NCBI GenBank assembly: GCA_035712245.1 | Contig: DASTBC010000121.1 | Coordinates: 1 to 40,230, forward strand | Origin: Candidatus Eisenbacteria bacterium | GTDB lineage: Bacteria; Eisenbacteria; RBG-16-71-46; SZUA-252 | Direction: 5' to 3' | Length of the DNA: 40,230 bases | Part shown: positions 15,444-24,111 of the stretch, piece after piece | Layout of the letters: each line of letters opens with the position of its first letter | Numbering within the stretch: position 1 is the first letter of the stretch | Notes under the pieces: model-generated | Seen by the model: only the letters and a program-made list of their open reading frames with translations | Databases searched by the model: none | What the model was told of the DNA's origin: nothing | Translations under genes and position numbers: made by a program

Positions 15444-16331
15444 CTACCGCGCGTATCGCCGCGTCATCGCCGCGCAGAAGTCGGCGAACTCGGACACATC
15501 GCGCGGGGGGCTCGTGTGGTCCGGCTTCACGCCGCAGGACTCCGGGGTGAAGCAGAAGGTGAGCGTCACGTCGAAGTCCTCGAGCGCGCGCATCTGGCGG
15601 TCGAACCACGCGAGCGCGCCCGGGCGCAGACTGTCGGCCCAGCTCAGACCCGTGCGAAGGTGCCGCACGCCGAGCCGCTTCAGCCAGCGCGCCATGTCGT
15701 CGAGCCGCGGATCCTCGAAGTGGATCCACTGGCAGATTCCGAGGTCGGGCACGTGCCGCTCGAACTCGCGAAGCGCGAGCTTGGGCGTGCCGTCCTCCCG
15801 CAGGAGTCCCATGTAGAAGTGCCGGTAGTAGGACGATCCCTCCGCTTCACGGTGCCGCGTCGTCGCCGGCCACGCCTTCGGAAGGTCGTAGAGGCTGTAC
15901 CAGTGGACGCGGGGGCTCCGGCCGCGCAGGAGCTCCGCGGTGCGGCGGAGCCCGAACTCCTGCACCTCCTCGGCGCCGAAGGTGGACACCCCCACCTCCG
16001 AGATCCACACCGGGAGGTCGGTCACCGCGCGGACGGCGGCGAGACGCTCCGGCCACTCGTGAATCGACCAGTGATTCCAGTCGAGGGGGAATCCGTGCAC
16101 GGCCACCGCGTCGACGGAGTCGAGCGCGCCCTGCCGTTCCATGCGCCGGATGAACTCCGGATCGATGGGCGAGATGCCTCCGAGCACTCGGGTGAGCCGA
16201 GGCGCCTCGGATCGCACGGCGTCCGACGCCGCGCGCGCCATGCGCGAGAAGACCGCCCACTCGGGGTCGGCCTCGAAATCCCAGTGGGAGAGATTGTTGG
16301 GCTCGTTCCAGATCATCACGGAGTCGATCAC
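15444..16331 (-). CDS. GH-A clan glycosidase (beta-xylosidase/GH39-like) with circularly permuted domain order
   Basis: This 295-residue protein begins directly at what is normally the fourth barrel strand: VIDSVMIWNEPN, with acid/base Glu10. It continues through strands ending in ISEVG (nucleophile Glu112) and VHWYSLYD (~142-149). Only then come elements that open normal GH-A barrels: GVRHLRTGLSW (221-231), DVTLTFCFTP (254-263) and EFADFCAAMTRRYA (281-294), where it stops. In ordinary homologues RRYA-type helix ends run straight into the WNEPN strand, so the two halves are swapped and the set looks complete. The GTG has a perfect GGAGG 6 nt upstream and overlaps the nucleotidyltransferase stop (GTGA), which fixes the start. 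It probably cleaves or transfers a pentose or hexose unit within this pathway. Confidence 0.75.
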   Translation of the reverse strand: MIDSVMIWNEPNNLSHWDFEADPEWAVFSRMARAASDAVRSEAPRLTRVLGGISPIDPEFIRRMERQGALDSVDAVAVHGFPLDWNHWSIHEWPERLAAVRAVTDLPVWISEVGVSTFGAEEVQEFGLRRTAELLRGRSPRVHWYSLYDLPKAWPATTRHREAEGSSYYRHFYMGLLREDGTPKLALREFERHVPDLGICQWIHFEDPRLDDMARWLKRLGVRHLRTGLSWADSLRPGALAWFDRQMRALEDFDVTLTFCFTPESCGVKPDHTSPPRDVSEFADFCAAMTRRYAR

Positions 16332-17074
16332 GCCGCGCCTCCGTTCCCGTGCAGGTCGAGGTTCAGGAGCCCGATCGCCTCGCGGTATCCGTGGAGCGTT
16401 CCCACGTCGATGTAGACCGAGCCCGCGCGCACTCCGCGGGCGCTCCCGCCGCCCGCGAGGTAGGCGTTCACGAGCGTTCCGAAATACTCGTCTCTCGGCT
16501 CGCGCGTCTTCCAGAGCGCATGGAGCCGGTGGAGCACGTGTCCGGGCATCGTGAACGCGCCCCAGACCCACCCCGTGCGCGCGTCGGGGCACTTGACCTG
16601 CACTTCGAGCACGCGCGACGCGGCGTCGACGCGCACCGCGTCGAAGAGCTCGGGGTTCTCGACCGGGAAGAGGAGGAACGCGAGCTCGCCCTCGGGAAGC
16701 GAGGAGAGCCCGTGCTCGGGAAACCAGATCGTGTCCGGGAGCCCGACCGCGACGCGCTCCTCGTCGCCGATGAAGGGCGCGGCGCGAAAGATGGCGTCGC
16801 AGAGTCCGGCGGGCTCCGGCTGGACCGTGAAGCAGACGTGCGCCGGACCGATCCGGCCGCCGTAGTACTCCAGGATGTCCGATTTGCCCGGGGAGATGAC
16901 GAAGCACAGGCGCGTCACCCCGGCGAGGAGCATTCGCTCCACGAGGTATTCGCTCACCGCGCGGGGCCGCTCCACTCCCTGGTCGACGCGGCTTCCGACC
17001 GGCAGCAGCTCCTTCGAGAAGGCGAGCGGCTGGATCCGGCTCCCGGCCCCCGCCGCGGGAATGATGCCCCACAT
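16328..17074 (-). CDS. Sugar-phosphate nucleotidyltransferase
   Basis: This 248-residue protein has the nucleotidyltransferase start IIPAAGAGSRIQPLAFSKELLPVG, in which the glycine-rich loop and Arg bind the NTP phosphates. It resembles glucose-1-phosphate thymidylyl/uridylyltransferases (RmlA, GalU). A conserved VGLPDTIWFPEHGL segment supplies the base and metal contacts, and VYIDVGTLHGYREA closes the domain. It would activate a sugar-1-phosphate as an NDP-sugar for the glycosyltransferases around it; which nucleotide and sugar cannot be read from sequence. ATG lies 1 nt after the preceding gene's stop, with GGGAGGA inside that gene's 3' end. Confidence 0.85.
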   Translation of the reverse strand: MWGIIPAAGAGSRIQPLAFSKELLPVGSRVDQGVERPRAVSEYLVERMLLAGVTRLCFVISPGKSDILEYYGGRIGPAHVCFTVQPEPAGLCDAIFRAAPFIGDEERVAVGLPDTIWFPEHGLSSLPEGELAFLLFPVENPELFDAVRVDAASRVLEVQVKCPDARTGWVWGAFTMPGHVLHRLHALWKTREPRDEYFGTLVNAYLAGGGSARGVRAGSVYIDVGTLHGYREAIGLLNLDLHGNGGAA

Positions 17075-17075
17075 G

Positions 17076-18167
17076 TCAGGCTCCTCCCTCCCCGGCCACG
17101 GCGCCGGCCGATTCGAGCAGGGAGACGAGCTCCGAGGCGCGCCGGTCGGCGGTGTGCTGCGCGAGCGCGCGCCGGCGCGCCGCGTCTCCGATCGCGTCGG
17201 ACTCCGCGGGGCTCATGCGAAGCGCGCGCGCCACGTCCTCGGGGCCGTCGGCGAGGACGATCTCCGTTCCGGGCGTGAAGAACTCCTCCAGACCGCTCCA
17301 GCGATCCGTCAGAATCGCCGTCCCGCACGCCGCAGCTTCGAAGAGACGTCCCGAGGGGCAGTGTCCGGCCGCGAGCATGGGGCCCCGCGTGACGTTCAGC
17401 GTGAACCGGGACGAGCTGTAGAAGGCGGCGTGTTGCGGCGGTGGCACGTGACGGACATACCGGATGTTGGGCAGCCAGGGAAACTCGGCCGGATACTGGG
17501 ATCCTCCGAGGACGAAGCGGCACTCCGGGAGTCGCCGCGCGGGCTCGAGAAAGAGACGCTCGAGCGCCTCCTGCCGGTCCTCGGAGTACGTCCCCAGATA
17601 CGAGAGATCGCCTTCGAGGCGCGGGTCGCGCCGCGCGGGACGGTGCACGCACGGATCGACGCATCCATAGAGCGGCGCGACGCGACGGGCGCCGAGCCGT
17701 TCCCGGATCTCCTCCATCGCGGGCCCTCCCGCGTAGCTCAGGACGAGATCGAACGCCGCAAGCCCCTCGGAAGGGATGTACGCCACCGGCAGCCCCGTGC
17801 GAATCCTCTCGAGCGTCACGGGAGCGTCGAGATCGTAGAAGACGCGGGAGACCGAGCGGGGGGCCTGTCCCATCAGCGCGGCCGCTTCGATCGCGTCGGG
17901 ACAGTACGACGTGACCACGGCCACGTCCGCGGTCCGCAGGGACTCGACGGCCCGATCCCGCACCGAGTCCCACGAATCGTAGAGCGTGAGGGACGCGCCG
18001 GGGGGGTGGGGAAGGTCGCGGTGCTCTCCGTAATAGGGTGTGTCCCGCTCCAGGAACTCGACGGCGTGTCCCTGGGCGTCCAGAGCCCGGCACAGCCCCC
18101 TCCACAGCGTGGCGTGGCCGTTCCCCCAGGACGAGCTGATCGTGAGCCCGAACACCACGAGATTCAC
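17076..18167 (-). CDS. CgeB-like glycosyltransferase, first gene of the leftward operon
   Basis: This is a 363-residue GT-B-type protein. It starts NLVVFGLTISSSWGNGHAT, then FLERDTPYYGEHRDLP, YLGTYSEDRQ, SRFTLNVTRGPM and PSGRLFEAAACGTAILTDRWSG, the donor-site motif of the Glyco_trans_1_2/CgeB group. It is a clear paralogue of the rightward gene at 25286, sharing the SSWGNGHAT start, YLGTY-EDR and RLFEAAACGT segments. GTG is preceded by GGAGG at 8 nt. Two tandem 12-bp repeats abut the ribosome site. It leads an operon with the nucleotidyltransferase and glycosidase. Confidence 0.85.
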   Translation of the reverse strand: MNLVVFGLTISSSWGNGHATLWRGLCRALDAQGHAVEFLERDTPYYGEHRDLPHPPGASLTLYDSWDSVRDRAVESLRTADVAVVTSYCPDAIEAAALMGQAPRSVSRVFYDLDAPVTLERIRTGLPVAYIPSEGLAAFDLVLSYAGGPAMEEIRERLGARRVAPLYGCVDPCVHRPARRDPRLEGDLSYLGTYSEDRQEALERLFLEPARRLPECRFVLGGSQYPAEFPWLPNIRYVRHVPPPQHAAFYSSSRFTLNVTRGPMLAAGHCPSGRLFEAAACGTAILTDRWSGLEEFFTPGTEIVLADGPEDVARALRMSPAESDAIGDAARRRALAQHTADRRASELVSLLESAGAVAGEGGA

Positions 18168-18445
18168 GAATCGCGCCTCCCGTCAGAACTTCCGTCAGAA
18201 CTTCTTTCACTTTTGTAGAACATTTTGCCCCCCGAAGGCATGGCCGGGTGGGGCTCGGGGCCGAGGACCGGCTACGAACCTTGTAGGTAGGTCGCGCCCC
18301 GCCCGACCGTTCGTACCGTGGCCTTGTCTATGCTTCCGCAAGGAACGTGCTCGCGATGGCCGCTCGGCCGCCGCGACGGGAAGCGCGGTCCGTGAGGGCC
18401 GTCGACAGCGGCTCGGACATCACGGAACGTGGTGAAGCGGGGGAG
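18168..18445. promoter_or_regulatory. Divergent promoter region of the sugar cluster
   Basis: This 278-bp region lies between the two divergent operons. The part at 18190-18233 is far more AT-rich than its surroundings (CTTTCACTTTTGTAGAACATTTTG) and is the likely promoter core for the leftward operon. A TACAAA-like -10 is possible there, but no good -35 is seen. Near the rightward operon a small dyad CTCGG-GG-CCGAG (18254-18265) is present. Codons at 18347-18445 are in frame with the decarboxylase, so part of this could be coding if translation starts early. Confidence 0.45.
18181..18204. repeat. Perfect tandem 12-bp repeat next to the leftward operon RBS
   Basis: CGTCAGAACTTC occurs twice back to back, 18181-18192 and 18193-18204. 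Read on the minus strand, the repeats end directly before the GGAGG of the glycosyltransferase at 17076. That places them in the 5' leader or at the promoter's downstream edge, where a repressor or translational regulator could act. Confidence 0.8.
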
Positions 18446-19576
18446 ATGACAGAACGCCTCCAGACGGATCGCATGGGCCGGCCGATGACGTTTCTCATCG
18501 CCGGCGCCGCGGGCTTCATCGGAAGCCACCTGACGGAGCGCCTGCTCTCGCGCGGCCACACGGTGGTCGGGGTGGACAGCTTCATCACCGGAAGCTGGCG
18601 CAATCTCACTTCGCTGCTGGATCACCCGCGCTTCATCCTCCTGGAGCACGACGTCGTGGATCCCCTCGAGTGGGACGGCCCGCTCGACTGGATCCTCCAC
18701 TTCGCGAGCCCTGCGTCGCCGCCGAGGTACCAGCAGAACCCGATCCAGACGCTGCGCAGCAATGCCGAAGGAACGTACCGGCTGCTCGAGCTCGCGCGCG
18801 CGAAGCGCGCGCGCTTCCTCTTCGCGAGCACGAGCGAGGTGTACGGCGATCCGGCGCAGCATCCGCAGCGGGAGGATTACTGGGGAAACGTGAATCCGGT
18901 GGGCGCCCGGAGCATGTACGACGAGGCGAAGCGGTACGGGGAGGCCATGGTCGTGAACTACCACCGCGCGCGCGGCCTCCCGGTGCGCGTCATCCGGATC
19001 TTCAACACCTATGGTCCGCGCATGCGTCAGGACGACGGCCGCGTCATCGTGAACTTCATCGGCCAGGCGCTGGCAGGACGTCCGCTCACCGTCTACGGCG
19101 ACGGAACCCAGACGAGGAGCTTCCAGTTCATCGACGACCTGGTGGAGGGAGTCTGCCGTGTCCTGCGCACGAACTACTCGCAGCCCATCAACCTCGGCAA
19201 CCCGGAGGAGTGCTCGATGCTCGAGCTGGCCAAGATCGTGCGCGAGCTGACGGGGAGCGATTCCTTGATCACGTACGAGCCCCTTCCGAAGGACGACCCC
19301 AAGCGGCGGCGTCCCGACATCTCGCTGGCCTCGTCGATTCTCGACTGGAGTCCCCGGTCCTCGCTGCGCGAGGGGCTCGCGGCGACGATCCGGTACTTCC
19401 AGGCGCTGATCGGGCTGGACGCGCTCCGCCCGGAGCCGGCGGCCTCGCCGGGCGCGGGCCCCATCGCGGGAGAGGAACTCGCGCAGGGGGCCGGAGGCTT
19501 CCCGGCCGCGCGGGGCCACGCTCGCGGCAGGAACGGATCGGCATGGCCCGCGCGCCCCCGCGGGAGTCAGACATGA
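18446..19576 (+). CDS. UDP-glucuronate decarboxylase (UDP-xylose synthase)
   Basis: This NAD-dependent extended SDR converts UDP-glucuronate to UDP-xylose, supplying a pentose donor. It has the Rossmann motif GAAGFIGSH, then ASTSEVYGDPAQHPQ, YWGNVNPVGARSMYDEAKRY (Tyr-x-x-x-Lys catalytic pair) and RIFNTYGPRM. This combination is diagnostic of the UXS family. The start is uncertain: ATG 18446 gives 376 residues with a GGGGGAG directly against it. ATG 18473 and 18485 are closer to the usual family N-terminus, and 18356 is also open. A ~45-residue Ala/Gly/Arg-rich C-terminal tail follows the normal fold. First gene of a seven-gene overlapping operon. Confidence 0.92.
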   Translation: MTERLQTDRMGRPMTFLIAGAAGFIGSHLTERLLSRGHTVVGVDSFITGSWRNLTSLLDHPRFILLEHDVVDPLEWDGPLDWILHFASPASPPRYQQNPIQTLRSNAEGTYRLLELARAKRARFLFASTSEVYGDPAQHPQREDYWGNVNPVGARSMYDEAKRYGEAMVVNYHRARGLPVRVIRIFNTYGPRMRQDDGRVIVNFIGQALAGRPLTVYGDGTQTRSFQFIDDLVEGVCRVLRTNYSQPINLGNPEECSMLELAKIVRELTGSDSLITYEPLPKDDPKRRRPDISLASSILDWSPRSSLREGLAATIRYFQALIGLDALRPEPAASPGAGPIAGEELAQGAGGFPAARGHARGRNGSAWPARPRGSQT

Positions 19577-20694
19577 GCGCGGAGCGCGTCCTCATCACCG
19601 GCGGCGCCGGCTTCATCGGTTCCCACCTCGCCGATCATCTCCTCGCGCGAGGGCACCGCGTGCGCGCGCTCGATTCGCTCGTGCCGCAGGTGCACGGGGA
19701 GAGCGGAACGCGTCCGTCCTATCTCCATCCGGACGTGGAGCTCCTCACGGGCGACGTGCGCGATCCGGTGGTCGTGCGCCGCGCGCTCACGGGGGTGGAC
19801 TCCGTCGTGCACCTCGCCGCACGGGTGGGCGTGGGTCAGAGCATGTACCAGATCGCGGAGTACGTGTCCGCGAACGACATGGGATCCGCCGTGCTCCTCG
19901 AGGCGATCGCGGCGCACCCCGTGCGGCGCCTGGTCACCGCCTCGAGCATGAGCGTGTACGGGGAAGGGCTCTATGCCGACCCGGCCGGCAACCCCGTCGA
20001 GCATGCGGAGCGGGGTTTGGAGTCGCTCCGGCGAGGCGAGTGGGAGGTCACGGACTCCGGGGGATCCCCGCTCCGTCCGGTTCCGACGCCCGAGACGAAG
20101 CGGCCGGCCCTGAGCTCGGTCTACGCGCTCACGAAGTACGACCAGGAGCGGCTCGCGCTGCTGATCGGGAGCGCCTACGGCGTTCCGTCGATCGCGCTCC
20201 GCCTGTTCAACGTGTACGGCACGCGCCAGGCGCTCTCGAACCCGTACACCGGCGTGCTCGCGATCTTCGCGGCCCGCCTCCTGAACGGGAAGCCCCCCGT
20301 GGTGTTCGAGGACGGCCTCCAGCGCCGCGACTTCGTCCATGTCGCGGACGTGGCGCGCGCCATCCGGCTCGCGCTCGAAGCGCCGGAGACGGTTTCGGGC
20401 GTGTTCAACGTCGGGAGCGGCGCGTCGGTGACGGTGCTCGAGATCGCCGGGCGGCTCGCCGAAGCGCTCGGACGCACGGGACCGGACCCCGAGATCACGG
20501 GGCAGTATCGGGTGGGCGACATCCGGCACTGCTTCGCGGACATCACGAAGGCGAGGGAGGTGCTCGGCTACGAGCCCGAAACGCCCATGGACCGGGGGCT
20601 CGAGGATCTCGCGAGGTGGCTCGAGCGGGAACAGGCCTCCGACCTCGTCTCCGAGGCGCGCGAAGAGCTCGCGACGCGCGGGCTCACGTTTTGA
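19573..20694 (+). CDS. NAD-dependent sugar epimerase/dehydratase (dTDP-L-rhamnose 4-epimerase-like)
   Basis: This 373-residue extended SDR has Rossmann motif TGGAGFIGSH, catalytic Tyr/Lys in SVYALTKYDQE, and RLFNVYGTRQALSNPYTGV followed by FEDGLQRRDFVHVADVA. A long insert with YGEGLYADP, a GEWE segment and PVPTPETK before the Tyr motif matches what I recall of dTDP-L-rhamnose 4-epimerases and close relatives. A UDP-glucose or UDP-glucuronate 4-epimerase is the alternative. Its start overlaps the decarboxylase stop (ATGA). The C-terminus ends in a charged helix. Confidence 0.82.
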   Translation: MSAERVLITGGAGFIGSHLADHLLARGHRVRALDSLVPQVHGESGTRPSYLHPDVELLTGDVRDPVVVRRALTGVDSVVHLAARVGVGQSMYQIAEYVSANDMGSAVLLEAIAAHPVRRLVTASSMSVYGEGLYADPAGNPVEHAERGLESLRRGEWEVTDSGGSPLRPVPTPETKRPALSSVYALTKYDQERLALLIGSAYGVPSIALRLFNVYGTRQALSNPYTGVLAIFAARLLNGKPPVVFEDGLQRRDFVHVADVARAIRLALEAPETVSGVFNVGSGASVTVLEIAGRLAEALGRTGPDPEITGQYRVGDIRHCFADITKAREVLGYEPETPMDRGLEDLARWLEREQASDLVSEAREELATRGLTF

Positions 20695-21827
20695 CGCAGC
20701 GGTCGGGAAACGGCTCGGATCCGGACGGGACCGCCGCGCGCGGACGCCCCGCGGTGCCGGCGGATCGCGACGGTCCGATTCTCGTGACCGGGGGGGCCGG
20801 ATTCGTCGGCGCGAACCTCTCCGACAAGCTCCTTCGTGAAGGACGCGACGTGATCGTGCTGGACGCGTTCGTTCGCGAGGGCGTCGAGGCGAACGCGCGC
20901 TGGCTCACGCGGCGGCATGGCGGCCGGGTCCGATTCGTCCGCGGTGACGTGCGCGACGCGCGCCTCGTCGGGGAAGCGGCGCGGGGAGCCGCCGCGGTCT
21001 TCCACTTCGCGGCGCAGGTCGCGGTCACCACGAGCCTCGCGGACCCCGCGGACGACTTCAGCGTGAACGTGGGAGGAACGCTGAACGTGCTCGAAGCGCT
21101 CCGGCGCGACCCCGACCCGCCGCCCTTCTTCCTCACGTCGACGAACAAGGTGTACGGGTGCTTGGGAGAGGTCTCGCTCCATGCGCGAGGCGAGCGCTAC
21201 GTGCCGGATCGGCCCGCGCTCGCGGAGCGCGGCATCGGGGAGGACGCTCCGCTCGACTTCCGCACGCCGTACGGGTGCTCCAAGGGCGCCGCCGACCAGT
21301 ACACGCTCGAGTACGCGCGCTCGTTCGGGCTCCCGGCGGTGGTCTTCCGGATGAGCTGCATCTACGGGCCGCGCCAGTTCGGAACCGAGGATCAGGGATG
21401 GGTCGCGCACGTCGCGCTCTGCGCGCTCCACGAGAGGCCGCTCACCATCTACGGAGACGGGATGCAGGTGCGGGATCTCCTCTTCGCCGAGGATCTCGTG
21501 GACGCGTTCCTGCTCGCCTGGCAGCACGCGGGAAGGCTCCGCGCGCGCGCGTTCAACCTCGGCGGCGGTCCGGCGAACGTCATGAGCCTTCTCGAGCTCG
21601 TGCGCCTCCTGGAGGAGCGGGGAGCGCGCCCGGGGCCGGTTCGGTTCGACGCCTGGAGGCCCGGCGACCAGAAGTACTACGTCTCGGACACGACGTCCTT
21701 CCGGTCGGAGACCGGATGGTCCCCCCGCGTGGGGGTGGGGGAAGGGCTCGACCGGCTCTGCCGCGCGCTCGAAGAACAGGCGGCGGACGAGCCCGAAGCG
21801 ACGGCGGCCCTGGGGGCGAACGGATGA
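20691..21827 (+). CDS. CDP-paratose/tyvelose 2-epimerase-like NDP-sugar epimerase
   Basis: This 378-residue extended SDR has VTGGAGFVGANLSDKLL at ~30-50, the catalytic Tyr-x-x-x-Lys in TPYGCSKGAADQY, and the STNKVYG and YGPRQFGTEDQGWVAH motifs characteristic of CDP-paratose 2-epimerase (RfbE/TyV) relatives. Those enzymes invert C2 of a CDP-dideoxyhexose; whether the local substrate is CDP- or UDP-linked is unknown. TTG is chosen as start because it overlaps the upstream stop (TTGA), as at every other junction in this operon. It adds a ~25-residue polar leader. GTG 20753 is the alternative. Confidence 0.82.
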   Translation: MTQRSGNGSDPDGTAARGRPAVPADRDGPILVTGGAGFVGANLSDKLLREGRDVIVLDAFVREGVEANARWLTRRHGGRVRFVRGDVRDARLVGEAARGAAAVFHFAAQVAVTTSLADPADDFSVNVGGTLNVLEALRRDPDPPPFFLTSTNKVYGCLGEVSLHARGERYVPDRPALAERGIGEDAPLDFRTPYGCSKGAADQYTLEYARSFGLPAVVFRMSCIYGPRQFGTEDQGWVAHVALCALHERPLTIYGDGMQVRDLLFAEDLVDAFLLAWQHAGRLRARAFNLGGGPANVMSLLELVRLLEERGARPGPVRFDAWRPGDQKYYVSDTTSFRSETGWSPRVGVGEGLDRLCRALEEQAADEPEATAALGANG

Positions 21828-22924
21828 GCCTCCGGGTCCTCGTCACGACCGATACCGTGGGCGGCGTCTGGACGTTCGCGATGGAGCTCGCCTCCACGCT
21901 GAGCCGCGCCGGATTCGACATCGAGCTCGCCACGATGGGCGGACCGGTCTCCGGCTCGCAGCGCGCCCAGGCCGAGAGGATCCCCCGGCTGCGCCTTCAC
22001 GAGAGCCTCTACCGCCTGGAGTGGATGGAGGAGAGCTGGCTCTCGGTGACCGAGGCGGGTGAGTGGCTCCTCGATCTGGAGCGCCGCCTCGCTCCGGACC
22101 TCATCCACCTGAACGGCTACGTGCACGCGGCGCTGCCATGGCGCGCCCCCGTCGTGGTGACGGCGCACTCGTGCGTCCTCTCCTGGTGCCGTGCCGTCCA
22201 CGGCGACGTGGCGCTACCGGCCTGGGACCGGTACGCCGACGAGGTCCGCCGCGGCGTCCAGGCGGCGCGGATCCTCGCGGCGCCGACGCGCGCCATGCTC
22301 GACGAGATCGCGATCCACTATGGCGAGCCCGCGGAGGGCCGCGTGATCCCGAACGGGAGGACCCCGCACGGGTTCACGAGCGGAACGAAGGGGCGCCGGA
22401 TCCTGACCGTCGGACGCGTCTGGGACGAGGCCAAGAACATCCTGGCGCTCGACCGGGTGGCGTCGGACCTCGACTGGCCCGTCCTGGTGGCGGGATCCCG
22501 CCGTCATCCGGACGGGGGCACGGTCGCCCTGCGCGCCGCGAAGAGCCGGGGTGTTCTCGGTCCCGAGGAGCTCGCGAGCGCGTACGCGTCCGCGTCCATC
22601 TTCGCGCTTCCCGCGCTCTACGAGCCCTTCGGCTACGCGCCGCTCGAGGCGGCGCTCTCGGGATGCGCGCTCGTGCTCGGCGACATCCCGAGCCTGCGCG
22701 AGGTGTGGGGCGACGCGGCGTGCTTCGTTCCTCCGCGGGACGAACGGGCGCTCCTCCACGCGCTTCGCCGGCTCATCGCGGAGCCGCGTGTTCGCAAGGA
22801 GTACGCGAGGCGAGCGCGCGCACGCGCCATGGAGTACACCCCCGAGCGGATGACGATCGGGTACATGGAGGCGTACCGGGACGCGCTCGAGGATCCCCTC
22901 GAGCTCCTCGGAGTCCGGGCGTGA
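21824..22924 (+). CDS. GT4-family glycosyltransferase
   Basis: This 366-residue GT-B enzyme has N-terminal TTDTVGGVWTFAMELASTL, then HLNGYVHAALPWRAPVVVTAHS in the acceptor half. The donor half has LTVGRVWDEAKN and the GT4 donor motif ALYEPFGYAPLEAALSGCALVLGDIP. The EPFGxxxLEA pattern with its glutamates is the canonical GT4 nucleotide-sugar site. ATG overlaps the epimerase stop by 4 bp. It is probably an early step in building the glycan, followed by the three CgeB-like enzymes downstream. Confidence 0.88.
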   Translation: MSLRVLVTTDTVGGVWTFAMELASTLSRAGFDIELATMGGPVSGSQRAQAERIPRLRLHESLYRLEWMEESWLSVTEAGEWLLDLERRLAPDLIHLNGYVHAALPWRAPVVVTAHSCVLSWCRAVHGDVALPAWDRYADEVRRGVQAARILAAPTRAMLDEIAIHYGEPAEGRVIPNGRTPHGFTSGTKGRRILTVGRVWDEAKNILALDRVASDLDWPVLVAGSRRHPDGGTVALRAAKSRGVLGPEELASAYASASIFALPALYEPFGYAPLEAALSGCALVLGDIPSLREVWGDAACFVPPRDERALLHALRRLIAEPRVRKEYARRARARAMEYTPERMTIGYMEAYRDALEDPLELLGVRA

Positions 22925-24111
22925 GCGCCCTCGCGGACAGGAGCGCCGGCGCCGCGGAGCGCTCCGGCCGCGCGCTTCGGTTCGTCTGGTTCGTCCACTC
23001 GCTGCGCTCCGACTGGAATCACGGAAACGCGCACTTCCTGCGCGGGGTCATCTTCGAGCTCGGCCGCCGCGGCCACGAGGCCGACGTCTACGAGCCCGAG
23101 GGGGCTTGGAGCCTGGCGCAGCTCCTCGAGGAGCACGGACCCGCCGCGGTGAAGGCCTTCGAAAGCGCTTACCCGGGCCTTCACAGCAGGACGTACCGTC
23201 TCGAGGGGATCGACCTCGACCGGGTCCTGGACGGCGCCGACGTGGTGATCGTGCACGAGTGGAACGACCCGGCGCTCCTACGCAGGCTCGGGGACGCACG
23301 GAGGCGCATGCCGTCGCTCCGCCTCTTCTTCCACGACACGCATCATCGCGCCGTCACGAAACCCGAGGAGATCGGGCAGCTCGACCTCTCGGAGTTCGAC
23401 GGCGTGCTCGCGTTCGGTCGGATCCTGAGCGATCACTACCGGGACCGGGGATGGACGCGGGCGGCATGGACGTGGCACGAGGCCGCGGATCCGCGCGTGT
23501 TCCGTCCTCATCCGGGCGTGGAGCGGAGCGAGGACCTCGTGTGGATCGGCAACTGGGGAGATGGCGAACGCGCGCGTGAGCTTTCCGAGTACCTGCTCGG
23601 CCCCGCCCGCGCGCTCGGGCTCCGCGCGACCGTGTACGGCGTGCGCTACCCGGACGAGGCGCGCCGCGCCCTCGACGAGGCCGGGATCCGGTATCGCGGG
23701 TGGCTCCCGAACTTCGAGGCGCCGGCGGTCTTCGCGCGCCACAAGGCGACCGTGCACGTTCCCCGGTGGCCGTACGCACGCGCCCTCCCGGGCATTCCGA
23801 CGATCCGCGTCTTCGAGGCGCTGGCCTGCGGGATCCCGCTCGTGTGCGCCCCGTGGGAGGACGCGGAAGGACTCTTCACGCCGCACCGCGACTACGAGGT
23901 CGCGCGAAGCGGCGCCCGGATGCGGGAGCGGCTCCGGGAGCTGATCCACGAGCCGGAGCGCGGCGCTGCGCTCGCGGAACACGGGCTCGCGACGATCCGG
24001 AGCCGGCACACGTGCGCGCATCGCGTGGACGAGCTTCTCTCGATCGTACGGGAGACCTCCGGGACGCCCGGGCGCGCCACCGCCGCGGCGGACGCGGAGG
24101 CTCGCGCATGA
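22921..24111 (+). CDS. CgeB-like glycosyltransferase
   Basis: This 396-residue protein has, after a ~20-residue polar leader, RFVWFVHSLRSDWNHGNAHF, equivalent to the SSWGNGHA start of its paralogues. It continues with VDVYEPEGAWS-type early motifs, VWIGNWGDGERARE, YRGWLPNFEAPAVFARHKAT and the donor-site IRVFEALACGIPLVCAPWED. It is the most divergent of the four CgeB-like genes here. GTG overlaps the GT4 stop. The product would transfer a sugar, but the family has little biochemistry: CgeB itself modifies the Bacillus spore surface. Confidence 0.8.
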   Translation: MSALADRSAGAAERSGRALRFVWFVHSLRSDWNHGNAHFLRGVIFELGRRGHEADVYEPEGAWSLAQLLEEHGPAAVKAFESAYPGLHSRTYRLEGIDLDRVLDGADVVIVHEWNDPALLRRLGDARRRMPSLRLFFHDTHHRAVTKPEEIGQLDLSEFDGVLAFGRILSDHYRDRGWTRAAWTWHEAADPRVFRPHPGVERSEDLVWIGNWGDGERARELSEYLLGPARALGLRATVYGVRYPDEARRALDEAGIRYRGWLPNFEAPAVFARHKATVHVPRWPYARALPGIPTIRVFEALACGIPLVCAPWEDAEGLFTPHRDYEVARSGARMRERLRELIHEPERGAALAEHGLATIRSRHTCAHRVDELLSIVRETSGTPGRATAAADAEARA

